Shown here: positions 36,554 to 44,640 of the stretch, piece by piece
Position numbering within the stretch: position 1 is the first letter of the stretch
How the letters are laid out: each line of letters begins with the position of its first letter
NCBI RefSeq assembly: GCF_036864975.1
Contig: NZ_CP104311.1
Coordinates: 2,669,513 to 2,733,512, forward strand
DNA: 64,000 nucleotides
Reading direction: 5' to 3'
Source of the DNA: Methylococcus capsulatus
GTDB lineage: Bacteria > Pseudomonadota > Gammaproteobacteria > Methylococcales > Methylococcaceae
Translations under genes and position numbers: made by a program
The notes under the pieces: model-generated
Seen by the model: only the letters and a program-made list of their open reading frames with translations
Told to the model about the DNA's origin: nothing
Databases searched by the model: none

Positions 36554-37090
36554 TCAGCGGGGTTGCCGTTCGGGATAGGCCCAAACGAAGCCGGCGGCGT
36601 TCGGCATGCGTATTTTCGGTAGCGTCGAGGCGTTGATCGGATCGCGCTCGCCGATGATGCCGTTGGCATGGAGCAGGTAGGCGGTGAGGGCATAAGTCTC
36701 GTCGTCGCTCAGTGAGCGCGGTGCATCCAGCGGCATGGAACGGCGGATGAAGTCGAATATCGTGCTGGCATAGGGCCAATAAGTGCCGATGGTTTTGTCG
36801 GGTTCGGCGCTAGTCAGCGGGTTGCGGCCGCCGGCCAGTTCCTCTGCACTGCCACCGCTGCCATTAGGGCCGTGGCAGGCGGCGCATCTGGCATCGTAAA
36901 TGGCTTTGCCTTCGACCGCCGTGCCTTCACCGGGCGGAAGGCCGGTGCCGTCGGGGAACACCGTGATATCCAGAGCAGAGATCGCGGCCGGTTCCAGCGG
37001 TTGTCCTAGGCGCGGCCCTTCGGGGGCGCTCGCTGCAGGAGCGCCGACCAGTGCGATGAACAGAGCGAGCCCTCCCTCACGCATAGACAT
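36554..37090 (-). CDS. c-type cytochrome subunit, SoxD-like
   Basis: The 178-residue protein has a signal peptide (ALFIALVGAPAASA) and one haem-binding CAACH motif near residue 75. The following segment has a TIGTYWPYASTIFDFIRRSMP with the probable Met axial ligand, then DDETYALTAYLLHANGIIGE and RMPNAAGF. These match the N-terminal cytochrome domain of SoxD; full-length SoxD usually has a second haem domain, absent here. It would accept electrons in the periplasm from the molybdenum subunit encoded just upstream. ATG 37090 lies 14 bp inside the end of that gene, an overlap that argues for a fixed stoichiometry. SorB-type cytochromes are an alternative name, but the sequence pattern is SoxD-like. 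Confidence 0.87.
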   Translation of the reverse strand: MSMREGGLALFIALVGAPAASAPEGPRLGQPLEPAAISALDITVFPDGTGLPPGEGTAVEGKAIYDARCAACHGPNGSGGSAEELAGGRNPLTSAEPDKTIGTYWPYASTIFDFIRRSMPLDAPRSLSDDETYALTAYLLHANGIIGERDPINASTLPKIRMPNAAGFVWAYPERQPR

Positions 37091-38336
37091 GGCTGATGCT
37101 CCCATCGACGGCGACGGCCCAGGATACGATCGCATTGAAGTGGAAATAACCGTGGCGCCCGCGTTCGGCGATAAGGGTCTGGCGTTCGGGCTGGATATAG
37201 CCGGTTTCGTCGGTGGCCCGGCTTTTTAGCACAGCGGGAGCACCGTCCCAGTGCCAGGGCAGGCGGAAGCGGGTGAAGCATTGGGGCAAGACGGGCGAGT
37301 CTAGCATTGCATCGCGCCAGGTTCGTCCCCCGTCGGTGGAGACTTCCACTCGTCGGATCGTTCCCCGGCCGCTCCAGGCCAGGCCGGAGATCGGGTGCAA
37401 GCCGGGGCCGGGCAGGGACTGGCCGGCGGAGGGGCGGGTGATGAGCGACTTGGCTTCCATGACGAAGCTGAACTGCCGGGACTGGCCGGAGGGCAGCAGC
37501 TCGGTGTATTTCGCGGTTTCGTTGCGGGCCATCGCCGGCTGCTCGGCGAGCTGCAGGCGGTGCAGCCATTTGACATGGGTAACGCCTTCCCAGCCGGGCA
37601 GGATGAGCCGCAAAGGATAACCGTTCTCCGGCCGCAGGCGCTCGCCGTTCTGGTACAGGGCGAGTACGGCGTCGTCCAGCGCTTTTTCCAGGGGAATGCT
37701 GACGTTCATCGCGGCAGCATCAGCGCCTTCCGCGATCAGCCATTTGGCGTTCGGCCGCAGGCCGCATTCCTCCAGCACGGTAGCCAGCGGAACGCCGGTC
37801 CATTCGCTGCAGGAAGCCAGGCCGTGGAGATTCCCGGCCGGGACCTGCATCGGCTCCTGGTGCCAGCCGGCATTGCTGTTACCGCCGCATTCGATGAAGC
37901 CCAGGCGTGAGATCATCGGATAGCGCAGCAGGTCATCGATGCCAAAGGAGGAAGCCTTGCCCACCAAGCCGTGTACGACCAGGCGATGGATGGCGGGATC
38001 AATTTGCGGCACGCCGTTGTGGTGGCGCTCGAAATGCAGGCCGCTGGGGGTGACGATGCCTTCCAGTCGTTCCAGCGGCGTCCAGGATACCCCGTTCCCT
38101 GGTGCGTCGGCATTGGCTGCGACCCACCGGATGACGGCGCGCTCATGCGGCGAGGGCTGACCGTAATTGGAAAGGGGAGCGCCTGGACGCGTCATCCACG
38201 GCGCCGGCGACGCCCGGACGCTGCCGGTCAAGGCGGCGCCGGTGACGGCCAGGCCGGCTTTCAGGAATCGCCGGCGGTCCGGCCCGCTGGCAAGGGTTTC
38301 GGTCGGAAGGGTATCGGGTTCGAAGGATGGCTTCAT
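37077..38336 (-). CDS. Molybdenum sulfite/sulfane dehydrogenase subunit, SoxC-like
   Basis: The 419-residue protein is a sulfite-oxidase-fold molybdopterin enzyme exported by the Tat system: the N-terminus has DRRRFLKAGLAVTGAAL. The Mo-ligand Cys is in GFIECGGNSNAGW. Further features are GYPLRLILPGWEGVTHVKWL (dimer/active-site region), ISGLAWSGRGTIRRVEVSTDGGRTW and the SoxC-typical end FHFNAIVSWAVAVDGSISHVYA. It would oxidise sulfite or protein-bound sulfane sulfur and pass electrons to the SoxD-like cytochrome. No soxXYZAB genes are in the window, so it may act alone as a sulfite dehydrogenase. ATG 38336 is chosen because it places the twin-arginine motif near residue 21-23. Confidence 0.9.
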   Translation of the reverse strand: MKPSFEPDTLPTETLASGPDRRRFLKAGLAVTGAALTGSVRASPAPWMTRPGAPLSNYGQPSPHERAVIRWVAANADAPGNGVSWTPLERLEGIVTPSGLHFERHHNGVPQIDPAIHRLVVHGLVGKASSFGIDDLLRYPMISRLGFIECGGNSNAGWHQEPMQVPAGNLHGLASCSEWTGVPLATVLEECGLRPNAKWLIAEGADAAAMNVSIPLEKALDDAVLALYQNGERLRPENGYPLRLILPGWEGVTHVKWLHRLQLAEQPAMARNETAKYTELLPSGQSRQFSFVMEAKSLITRPSAGQSLPGPGLHPISGLAWSGRGTIRRVEVSTDGGRTWRDAMLDSPVLPQCFTRFRLPWHWDGAPAVLKSRATDETGYIQPERQTLIAERGRHGYFHFNAIVSWAVAVDGSISHVYA

Positions 38337-38583
38337 GTCGGGCTTTCGGTGTGTATGAGGGATGAGGCGCGGACCGATTCCTTTTTCAGGCGCCTGTGGC
38401 AGCGAGTCCGGCTTGCGTCGGAAGGGAGTCTGCATCGGGTGGCTTCCGGATGGATTTGTCGGTTTCAATTGTGAGCGCGGCCATTTCCGTTCCTTCTTTT
38501 TGCTTACAGTCTTACAAAATTCCAACTTCGGCGCCACGACGCAGGAATTTCCACTCGTTCCAGGGTTTTTATTGCCCGCCACC

Positions 38584-38595
38584 TAAGTTAACTTA
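38584..38595. promoter_or_regulatory. 12-bp palindrome in the divergent promoter region
   Basis: TAAGTTAACTTA is a perfect palindrome located 31 bp upstream of the DUF2232 start codon and between two divergent genes. It fits an operator or a very short hairpin. The surrounding 290 bp (38337-38626) contain AT-rich patches suited to promoters on both strands. No regulator gene is adjacent. Confidence 0.3.
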
Positions 38596-38626
38596 AGCCC
38601 ATAACGATGAAACGGAGGTCTTGAGT

Positions 38627-39529
38627 ATGCGTGAGGTCATGCGGGACTTTGCCGGCCTGATCATGCGGGGGACGGGATTTGCCTTCCTCGTCGCGAGCCT
38701 ATTGGGCATACTGTCCTTGTATTTTCTCCCCGCCGCGTCGTTCTGCGCGGCCGCAATGGGCTTGGTCAGCCTGCGCCTGGGCGCAGGGAGGGGAGTACTT
38801 TTGGCCCTGGCGGTCGCCGTGCCGGTAACGGCATGCGGCTACCTTTTCCCGCCGCGGCCGGGTCTGGAACTGCCCCTGCTCGTCCTGATCGGTCCGCTGG
38901 TGCTGGGTGCGGCGGCCCTGCTGCGTCGTGACGGACGGCAAGGTCCTGCGCTGCTATTCATCGGTGCGGTTTGCATGGCCGGTGCCATCGCCATAGAGCT
39001 GATCTCCGGCAATGCCACGGCGTTCTGGAAGAGCTGGCTGCAGCACGCGGTGAAGGGCGTCAAAGGTGCAACTGTCGAGGGCTTCGAGGAGAACGGCACG
39101 CTGGTGCTGATGAATGGTCTCATCCCTTTGCTGGTCGGAGCCAGCGCGTTTCTGACTCTGCTTTTGGCCCGCTGGTGGCAATCCCTTCTCTATAACCCGG
39201 ACCAGTTCGGAGCGGAATTCCAGCGCCTCCGTCTGCCTCGCGCCGCTCTGGCAGTCGCTGTGGCGCTGCTCGTACTCGCGTATTTCGGGCGTCCTGCGTT
39301 GGTAATGCACCTGCTGCTGGTGGGTATCATGATGTATGCGTTCCAGGGGCTGGCGGTCGTGCACGGGGTGGTGGCCCAGCGCGGAATCGGTTGGACAGGC
39401 TGGCTGCCGCCGTATCTCGCCCTGGTTTTCGTGCCGCAGTTCGGGGCCGTCGGGCTGGCGGTGCTGGGTGCCGTCGATGCGCTGGCGAATTTCCGCCGCC
39501 TGCCCGCGGCGGAGCGCAAAGTGGCGTGA
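38627..39529 (+). CDS. DUF2232 (YybS-like) integral membrane protein
   Basis: The 300-residue protein has about eight transmembrane segments (FLVASLLGILSLYFLPAA; GLELPLLVLIGPLVLGAAALL; ALVMHLLLVGIMMYAFQGLAVVHGVV; PYLALVFVPQFGAVGLAVLGAVDALANFR). A conserved cytoplasmic/periplasmic WWQSLLYNPDQFGAEFQRLRLPR segment is typical of DUF2232. Function is unknown; the family is broadly distributed and often linked to ribosomal-protein genes. ATG 38627 sits 8 bases after a GGAGG site (38614-38618), better than the TTG at 38621. The stop TGA overlaps the GTG start of the following rhomboid gene, so the two are translated together. Confidence 0.82.
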   Translation: MREVMRDFAGLIMRGTGFAFLVASLLGILSLYFLPAASFCAAAMGLVSLRLGAGRGVLLALAVAVPVTACGYLFPPRPGLELPLLVLIGPLVLGAAALLRRDGRQGPALLFIGAVCMAGAIAIELISGNATAFWKSWLQHAVKGVKGATVEGFEENGTLVLMNGLIPLLVGASAFLTLLLARWWQSLLYNPDQFGAEFQRLRLPRAALAVAVALLVLAYFGRPALVMHLLLVGIMMYAFQGLAVVHGVVAQRGIGWTGWLPPYLALVFVPQFGAVGLAVLGAVDALANFRRLPAAERKVA

Positions 39530-40239
39530 TTCCTTATCGCGACACCATTCCCTGCCGCTATACGCCTTGGGTGACATGGAGCCTGATGGTGTGTAACCTC
39601 GCCGTTCATGTTTACACGCAAACGCTGCCGCCCAGGGCGTTGCAAGCGCTGCTCACCCTGCACGGGCTGGTGCCGGCGCGCTACGGATTTCCGGACTGGG
39701 CGGTGACGGCGGGCTTCCCGGCCGATGAATACAGTCCTTTCATCACCAGCATGTTCCTGCACGGGAGCTGGTTCCACCTGGTCGGTAACATGTGGCTGCT
39801 CTGGATCTTCGGCGATAACATCGAGGACCGCATGGGGGGGGTCCGTTTCCTGTTCTTTTATTTGTTGTGCGGCGTGGTGGCGGCAGGGCTTCAGGTCTAT
39901 TTCAGCCCGCAGTCGACGGTCCCCACGGTGGGAGCCTCCGGGGCCATCGCCGGCGTCATGGGGGCCTATTTCTTTTTGTACCCATACGCCCGATTGGTGA
40001 TCTGGGTATTTTTCCTGCCGCTGTTCGTGACTGTGCCGGCGATCGCTTTTCTCGGCGCCTGGGTCATCTTCCAGCTTTACAAGGCCACCAGCGGCTTCGT
40101 CAGTCACGCGCCTTATGCCGATGTGGCGTGGTGGGGGCATCTGGGCGGCTTCATCATGGGGGTGTTCACACACCGGCTGTTTCTGCTGCCGGAGCGCGAG
40201 CCACCCGAAGAGACCGGCTTGCGCCGGGTACGCACCTGA
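39526..40239 (+). CDS. Rhomboid family intramembrane serine protease
   Basis: The 237-residue membrane protease has the catalytic Ser in VGASGAIAGVMGAYF (near residue 140) and the catalytic His in WWGHLGGFIMG (near residue 207), with the preceding SMFLHGSWFHLVGNMWLLWIFGDNIED loop-helix, the classical rhomboid HxxxxHxxxN region. These residues are intact. It would cleave transmembrane substrates within the inner membrane; the substrate is unknown. The GTG start overlaps the DUF2232 stop (GTGA), which links the two proteins. The downstream glcD start is about 130 bp away. Confidence 0.92.
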   Translation: MIPYRDTIPCRYTPWVTWSLMVCNLAVHVYTQTLPPRALQALLTLHGLVPARYGFPDWAVTAGFPADEYSPFITSMFLHGSWFHLVGNMWLLWIFGDNIEDRMGGVRFLFFYLLCGVVAAGLQVYFSPQSTVPTVGASGAIAGVMGAYFFLYPYARLVIWVFFLPLFVTVPAIAFLGAWVIFQLYKATSGFVSHAPYADVAWWGHLGGFIMGVFTHRLFLLPEREPPEETGLRRVRT

Positions 40240-40367
40240 GTCTTTCGGAGCTGACGATCATGGCGACCGGCCGCCCTGGATGGATGGAAGCGACTGCTCA
40301 CTCCGACCCTGTTCCGCTCGCGGGTGAGGGAGGACAAAAAAACGCTGCCCATTGTTTCACGTCAGGC

Positions 40368-41822
40368 ATGGAGCGGGCGGCCTTTCTCCGTGAATTGAAG
40401 CGGGTTCTCCCGGCGGCGGCGGTTTTGAGCGAGCCGGAGGACTTGAGGCCCTTCGAATGCGATGCGCTGTCCGCTTACACCGTCCTGCCCTGGCTCGCCG
40501 TGCTGCCGGAAACCGTGGAACAGGTCCGGGCGGTGCTGCGTCTGTGCCATTCGCAAAGTGTGCCGGTGGTGACCCGGGGCGCCGGCACCGGTCTGTCCGG
40601 CGGTGCTTTGCCCGTGGCGGAGGGCGTGCTGCTGAGTCTGGCCAAGTTCAACCGTATCCTGGAGGTCGATCCCGCCAACCGCCTGGCCCGGGTGCAGCCG
40701 GGTGTCCGCAACTTGGCGATTTCCGAAGCCGCGGCGCCCTTCGGTCTGTATTACGCTCCGGACCCGTCTTCCCAGGTCGCCTGCACCATCGGCGGCAATG
40801 TGGCGGAAAATTCCGGCGGGGTGCATTGTCTGAAGTATGGCCTGACTGTGCACAACGTGTTGCAGGTCACCCTGTTGACGATCGAAGGCGAGCTGCTGAC
40901 ACTGGGTTCGCTGGGGCTGGACGGACCCGGATACGATCTGCTCGCCCTGATCAACGGGTCGGAAGGCCTGCTCGGCGTGATCGTCGAGGTCGTCGTCAAG
41001 CTGCTGCCGGTGCCGGAAACGGCGCGGACAGTGCTAGCAGCGTTCGACAGTATCGAGGCGGCGAGCGAGGCCGTGGCCGGCGTGATCAGCGCGGCTTTGG
41101 TGCCGGCCGGCCTGGAGATGATGGACAACCTCACACTCCGCGCCACGGAGGCGTTCGTTCACGCCGGCTATCCCGTGGAGGCGGCGGCCGTCGTGCTGTG
41201 CGAAATGGACGGCATGGTGGAGCAGGTCGAGGCCGAGATCGCCCGGGCGCGGACCGTGCTGGCGGGACACGGTGCGGTGGAAGTGCGCGAATCCCGCGAC
41301 GAAGCCGAGCGCCGGAAATTCTGGGCGGGGCGCAAGGCCGCCTTCCCGGCGATCGGGCGGATTGCCCCCGACTATTACTGCATCGATGGCACGATTCCCA
41401 GGAAGCGGCTGGCGGAAGTGCTGGGGCGCATCGGCGAATTATCGGAACGGTATGGCTTGGCGGTCGGCAACGTCTTTCATGCTGGCGATGGAAACCTGCA
41501 TCCCCTGATCCTCTACGATGCTTCCCACCCCGGCGAACTGGAACGCGCCGAGGCGCTGGGCGAAGAAATCCTCGTCCTCTGCGTCGAGGTCGGTGGCACG
41601 GTGACCGGTGAGCATGGGGTGGGTATTGAGAAGCTCAATCCAATGTGCGTGCAGTTCGGCACGGCGGAGCTGCGCCGGTTTCACGCGTTGAAGGCCGCGT
41701 TCGACGCGGGCGGCCTGCTCAACCCCGGCAAGGCCGTCCCGACGCTGGCGCGCTGCGCTGAATTCGGCCGCGTGCACGTGCACGGTGGCCGGCTCCGCCA
41801 CCCCGAACTGGAGCGGTTCTGA
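40368..41822 (+). CDS. glcD: Glycolate oxidase FAD subunit GlcD
   Basis: The 484-residue flavoprotein oxidises glycolate to glyoxylate together with GlcE and GlcF. It has an FAD-binding domain (VPVVTRGAGTGLSGGALP; CTIGGNVAENSGGVHCLKYG; LINGSEGLLGVIVEVVVKLLP) and the vanillyl-alcohol-oxidase-type C-terminus (NVFHAGDGNLHPLILYD; VGGTVTGEHGVGIEK). All flavin and substrate-site elements appear present. ATG 40368 begins at the family's first helix (AAFLRELKRVLP). The open frame continues upstream without family features. It is first of glcD-glcE-glcF; the E start lies 8 bp after the D stop. In an organism with RuBisCO this operon would salvage 2-phosphoglycolate; no rbc gene is visible here. Confidence 0.95.
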   Translation: MERAAFLRELKRVLPAAAVLSEPEDLRPFECDALSAYTVLPWLAVLPETVEQVRAVLRLCHSQSVPVVTRGAGTGLSGGALPVAEGVLLSLAKFNRILEVDPANRLARVQPGVRNLAISEAAAPFGLYYAPDPSSQVACTIGGNVAENSGGVHCLKYGLTVHNVLQVTLLTIEGELLTLGSLGLDGPGYDLLALINGSEGLLGVIVEVVVKLLPVPETARTVLAAFDSIEAASEAVAGVISAALVPAGLEMMDNLTLRATEAFVHAGYPVEAAAVVLCEMDGMVEQVEAEIARARTVLAGHGAVEVRESRDEAERRKFWAGRKAAFPAIGRIAPDYYCIDGTIPRKRLAEVLGRIGELSERYGLAVGNVFHAGDGNLHPLILYDASHPGELERAEALGEEILVLCVEVGGTVTGEHGVGIEKLNPMCVQFGTAELRRFHALKAAFDAGGLLNPGKAVPTLARCAEFGRVHVHGGRLRHPELERF

Positions 41823-41830
41823 TAGCCACC

Positions 41831-42892
41831 ATGCGTAGCCTGGACGACTCGGAAAATCTAGCGGGGCGGGTGGCAGAAGCCTGCGCCCGAGGTGAGCCAT
41901 TGCGGATTCAAGGCGGCGGCAGCAAGGACTTCTACGCCGGGCCCTGCACGGGGCAGCCGCTGTCGACCCGGACCCACAGCGGCATCGTCCATTACGAACC
42001 CACCGAACTGGTGCTCACGGCCCGCAGCGGCACCCCGCTCACCGCGATCGAGGCGGTGCTGGCGGAATCCGGCCAGATGCTTGGCTTCGAGCCTCCGCAT
42101 TTCGGGTCCGATGCGAGCTGGGGCGGAACCGTGGCCTGCGGATTGTCCGGGCCGCGCCGGCCCTGGGCCGGTAGCCTGCGAGATGCAGTGCTGGGCTGCC
42201 GCATCGTCGACGGTCGCGGGAAGGTGCTGTCGTTCGGTGGCCAGGTCATGAAAAACGTTGCCGGGTTCGACGTTTCCCGGCTGATGACCGGTGCGCTCGG
42301 GACGCTGGGACTGCTGCTGGAAATCTCGGTGAAGGTGCTGCCCAAGCCCGAGTGCGAGATCACTCTGAGCTTCGAATGTTCGCACGTCGAAAGCCGCGAA
42401 CGGATGATCCGTTGGGGCGGCAGCGGCCTGCCGGTCACCGGCTTGGCCTGGGACGGGCGGCTGTACTTGCGGCTGGCCGGAGCGGAGCCGGCTGTTTCCA
42501 CTGCTGTCCGCCGTATCGGCGGCGATAGGGCGGAAGACGCAGCGGGATTCTGGAACGGCCTGCGCGAGCATGCGCATGACTTTTTCTCGGGAGAGGCTGA
42601 CCTGTGGCGCCTATCGCTGCCGCCGGCCGCAGATACCGGCCGGTTGTCCGGCGCATGGCTCATCGACTGGGGCGGCGCTCAGCGCTGGCTGCGCACCGAT
42701 GCAGATCCGGACGAGGTATTTGCCGCCGCCCAGGCCGCAGGCGGGCATGCCCGCTTGTTTCGGACGCTGAATCCGCAGGCGCCGCGCTGCGCTCCCCTAG
42801 CCCCCGCGCTGGCCGCCCTGCACCGCCGGGTGAGGGCGGTCTTCGATCCGGCGGGGATCCTCAACCGCGGACTGTATCCCGAGGCGGCGTGA
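41831..42892 (+). CDS. glcE: Glycolate oxidase subunit GlcE
   Basis: The 353-residue FAD-binding partner of GlcD has the PCMH-type fold: PLRIQGGGSKDFYAG, LVLTARSGTPLTAIEAVLAE, FEPPHFGSDASWGGTVACGLSGPRR and KNVAGFDVSRLMTGALGTLG. These are the hallmark segments of GlcE. The length is normal. The stop overlaps nothing, but glcF begins at the very next base (ATG 42893), so the three genes form one operon. GlcE is needed for activity but does not itself hold the iron-sulfur centres. Confidence 0.94.
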   Translation: MRSLDDSENLAGRVAEACARGEPLRIQGGGSKDFYAGPCTGQPLSTRTHSGIVHYEPTELVLTARSGTPLTAIEAVLAESGQMLGFEPPHFGSDASWGGTVACGLSGPRRPWAGSLRDAVLGCRIVDGRGKVLSFGGQVMKNVAGFDVSRLMTGALGTLGLLLEISVKVLPKPECEITLSFECSHVESRERMIRWGGSGLPVTGLAWDGRLYLRLAGAEPAVSTAVRRIGGDRAEDAAGFWNGLREHAHDFFSGEADLWRLSLPPAADTGRLSGAWLIDWGGAQRWLRTDADPDEVFAAAQAAGGHARLFRTLNPQAPRCAPLAPALAALHRRVRAVFDPAGILNRGLYPEAA

Positions 42893-44101
42893 ATGCTCAC
42901 ACGTTTGGACGAACATTTCAAAGACAGTCGGGAGGGACAGGAGGCCGCCGCCATCCTCCAATCCTGCGTCCATTGCGGTTTCTGCACGGCCGCTTGTCCG
43001 ACCTACCGGCTGCTCGGCGACGAAAGGGACGGCCCGCGCGGCCGGATCTACCTGATCAAGGCGATGCTGGAAGGCGAACCGGCTACGGAGCGCACCCAAA
43101 GCCACCTGGACCGCTGCCTGGGCTGCCGAGCCTGCGAGAGCGCCTGTCCGTCCGGCGTGCGCTACGGTCGGCTCGCCGATCTCGCCCGCGGCATCATTGA
43201 GGAACAGAGGTCAAGGCCAGCCATGGAAAGGCTCGAGCGCAAGTTGTTGCGGATGTTCCTGCCGTACCCGTCCAGGTTCGCGCCCTGGGTCGGTCTGGCC
43301 CGCCGGTTGAGGCCGTTGCTGCCTGCCGTCTTGCGGAACAAGCTGCCGCCTGCTTCAGGCACGCCGCCTTGGCCACCGGCCCGTCATCGACGCACCATGC
43401 TAGCTTTGGGCGGCTGCGTCCAGCCCGTGCTGGCCCCGTCCATCGATGCCACCGCGGCGCGGGTGTTGGACCGCTTTGGGATATCGCTGATCCGGGTCCC
43501 GGCAAGCGGCTGCTGCGGTGCCTTGAGCCACCACCTTGGCGCGCACGGGGAAGGGCTGGACTTCATGCGCCGCAACGTCGACGCCTGGTGGCCCGCCATC
43601 GAAGCCGGCGCCGAAGCCATCGTCATCACCGCCAGCGGCTGCGGCGTGGTGGTGAAGGAATACGGCGAACTGCTACGCGACGATCCGGCCTACGCGGATA
43701 AAGCGGCGCGGGTGTCCGAGCTGGCGCGGGATCTGAGCGAGGTCGTCGCTGCCGAGGACTGGACTTCACTGGCGCCGCTCGCCACCCGGCGGATCGCCTT
43801 TCAGTCGCCCTGTACCCTTCAGCATGGTCAGCACCTCGACGGTGTGGTCGAGGCGCTGTTGCAGAGATTGGGATTCGAACTGACGCCGGTCGCGGATGCC
43901 GCCCTCTGCTGCGGCTCCGCCGGCACCTATTCCCTACTGCAGCCGGAGTTGTCGTCGCGGTTGCGAGACGACAAGCTGCGAAACTTGGAAGCCGGCGAGC
44001 CCGAAGTGATCGCAACGGCCAACATCGGTTGCCTATTACAGCTTGCTTCCGGCACCAGGCGGCCGGTGCGGCATTGGGTCGAATTGCTGGACCGGTGCTG
44101 A
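42893..44101 (+). CDS. glcF: Glycolate oxidase iron-sulfur subunit GlcF
   Basis: The 402-residue subunit carries two 4Fe-4S motifs (CVHCGFCTAACP and CLGCRACESACPSG, residues 23-90) and two CCG domains (GCCGALSHHLG and CCGSAGTYSLLQPE), the standard GlcF layout for electron transfer to the quinone pool at the membrane. All cluster Cys are present. It starts directly after the glcE stop with no spacer. It converges with the nucleoside deaminase gene, whose stop lies 27 bp away; no clear terminator is seen in the gap. Confidence 0.95.
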   Translation: MLTRLDEHFKDSREGQEAAAILQSCVHCGFCTAACPTYRLLGDERDGPRGRIYLIKAMLEGEPATERTQSHLDRCLGCRACESACPSGVRYGRLADLARGIIEEQRSRPAMERLERKLLRMFLPYPSRFAPWVGLARRLRPLLPAVLRNKLPPASGTPPWPPARHRRTMLALGGCVQPVLAPSIDATAARVLDRFGISLIRVPASGCCGALSHHLGAHGEGLDFMRRNVDAWWPAIEAGAEAIVITASGCGVVVKEYGELLRDDPAYADKAARVSELARDLSEVVAAEDWTSLAPLATRRIAFQSPCTLQHGQHLDGVVEALLQRLGFELTPVADAALCCGSAGTYSLLQPELSSRLRDDKLRNLEAGEPEVIATANIGCLLQLASGTRRPVRHWVELLDRC

Positions 44102-44128
44102 CCGGCTCCATGGGGTTCGGCGGGGCTG

Positions 44129-44623
44129 TCAGTACCTCGCGCCATTGGGCAGAGCCCGGAACTCCCGCCAGACTTCGAGCGCTTCCTCCCGCATGAGCTG
44201 CTGCGGCGCTAAATGCCGTTCGGCGTAGGACTTGGCGATGTCCAGATGGATCCGCGAGTCGTCGAACAGGTCTTCGTAGTCGTGCCAGGCGGCGGCGTAG
44301 AAGATTTTATCGATCCGAGCCCAGTAAGCCGATGCATAGCACATCGGGCAGCATTCGCAACTGCTATACAGGACGGCGCCGGAAAGGTCGTAGCTGCCGA
44401 TTTGGCGGCAGGCTTCCCGGATGGCGTTGACTTCCGCATGGGCCGTCGGGTCGTTGTCGCGGATCACGCTATTGCCGGCAACGGCGAGCACCTGTCCGCC
44501 GCGCACAATGACCGCACCGAAGGGGCCGCCGGTTCGGTCGACGATGCCGGCATGCCGCATCGTCTGGATTGCCAGCCGCATGTACGCCCGGTCCTGCTCG
44601 CTGGGAAAAACGTTGGCGGGCAC
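44129..44623 (-). CDS. Nucleoside deaminase (guanine/tRNA-deaminase-like, CDA fold)
   Basis: The 164-residue product has the zinc deaminase signature: the HAE motif in TAHAEVNAIREAC and the Cys pair in YSSCECCPMCYASAYWARID. The opening RTGGPFGAVIVRGG and a C-terminal LMREEALEVWREF resemble bacterial guanine deaminase (GuaD/YkoA-type) more than TadA. It would hydrolyse guanine or a related base in the cytoplasm. GTG 44623 is chosen because a GAGAGG ribosome site lies about 7 bases upstream and family similarity starts at once. It is last in a five-gene minus-strand run, 17 bp after the GT2 gene; a link to the pigment-like genes is not obvious. Confidence 0.85.
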   Translation of the reverse strand: MPANVFPSEQDRAYMRLAIQTMRHAGIVDRTGGPFGAVIVRGGQVLAVAGNSVIRDNDPTAHAEVNAIREACRQIGSYDLSGAVLYSSCECCPMCYASAYWARIDKIFYAAAWHDYEDLFDDSRIHLDIAKSYAERHLAPQQLMREEALEVWREFRALPNGARY

Positions 44624-44640
44624 GTCGGTTCCTCTCAAAC

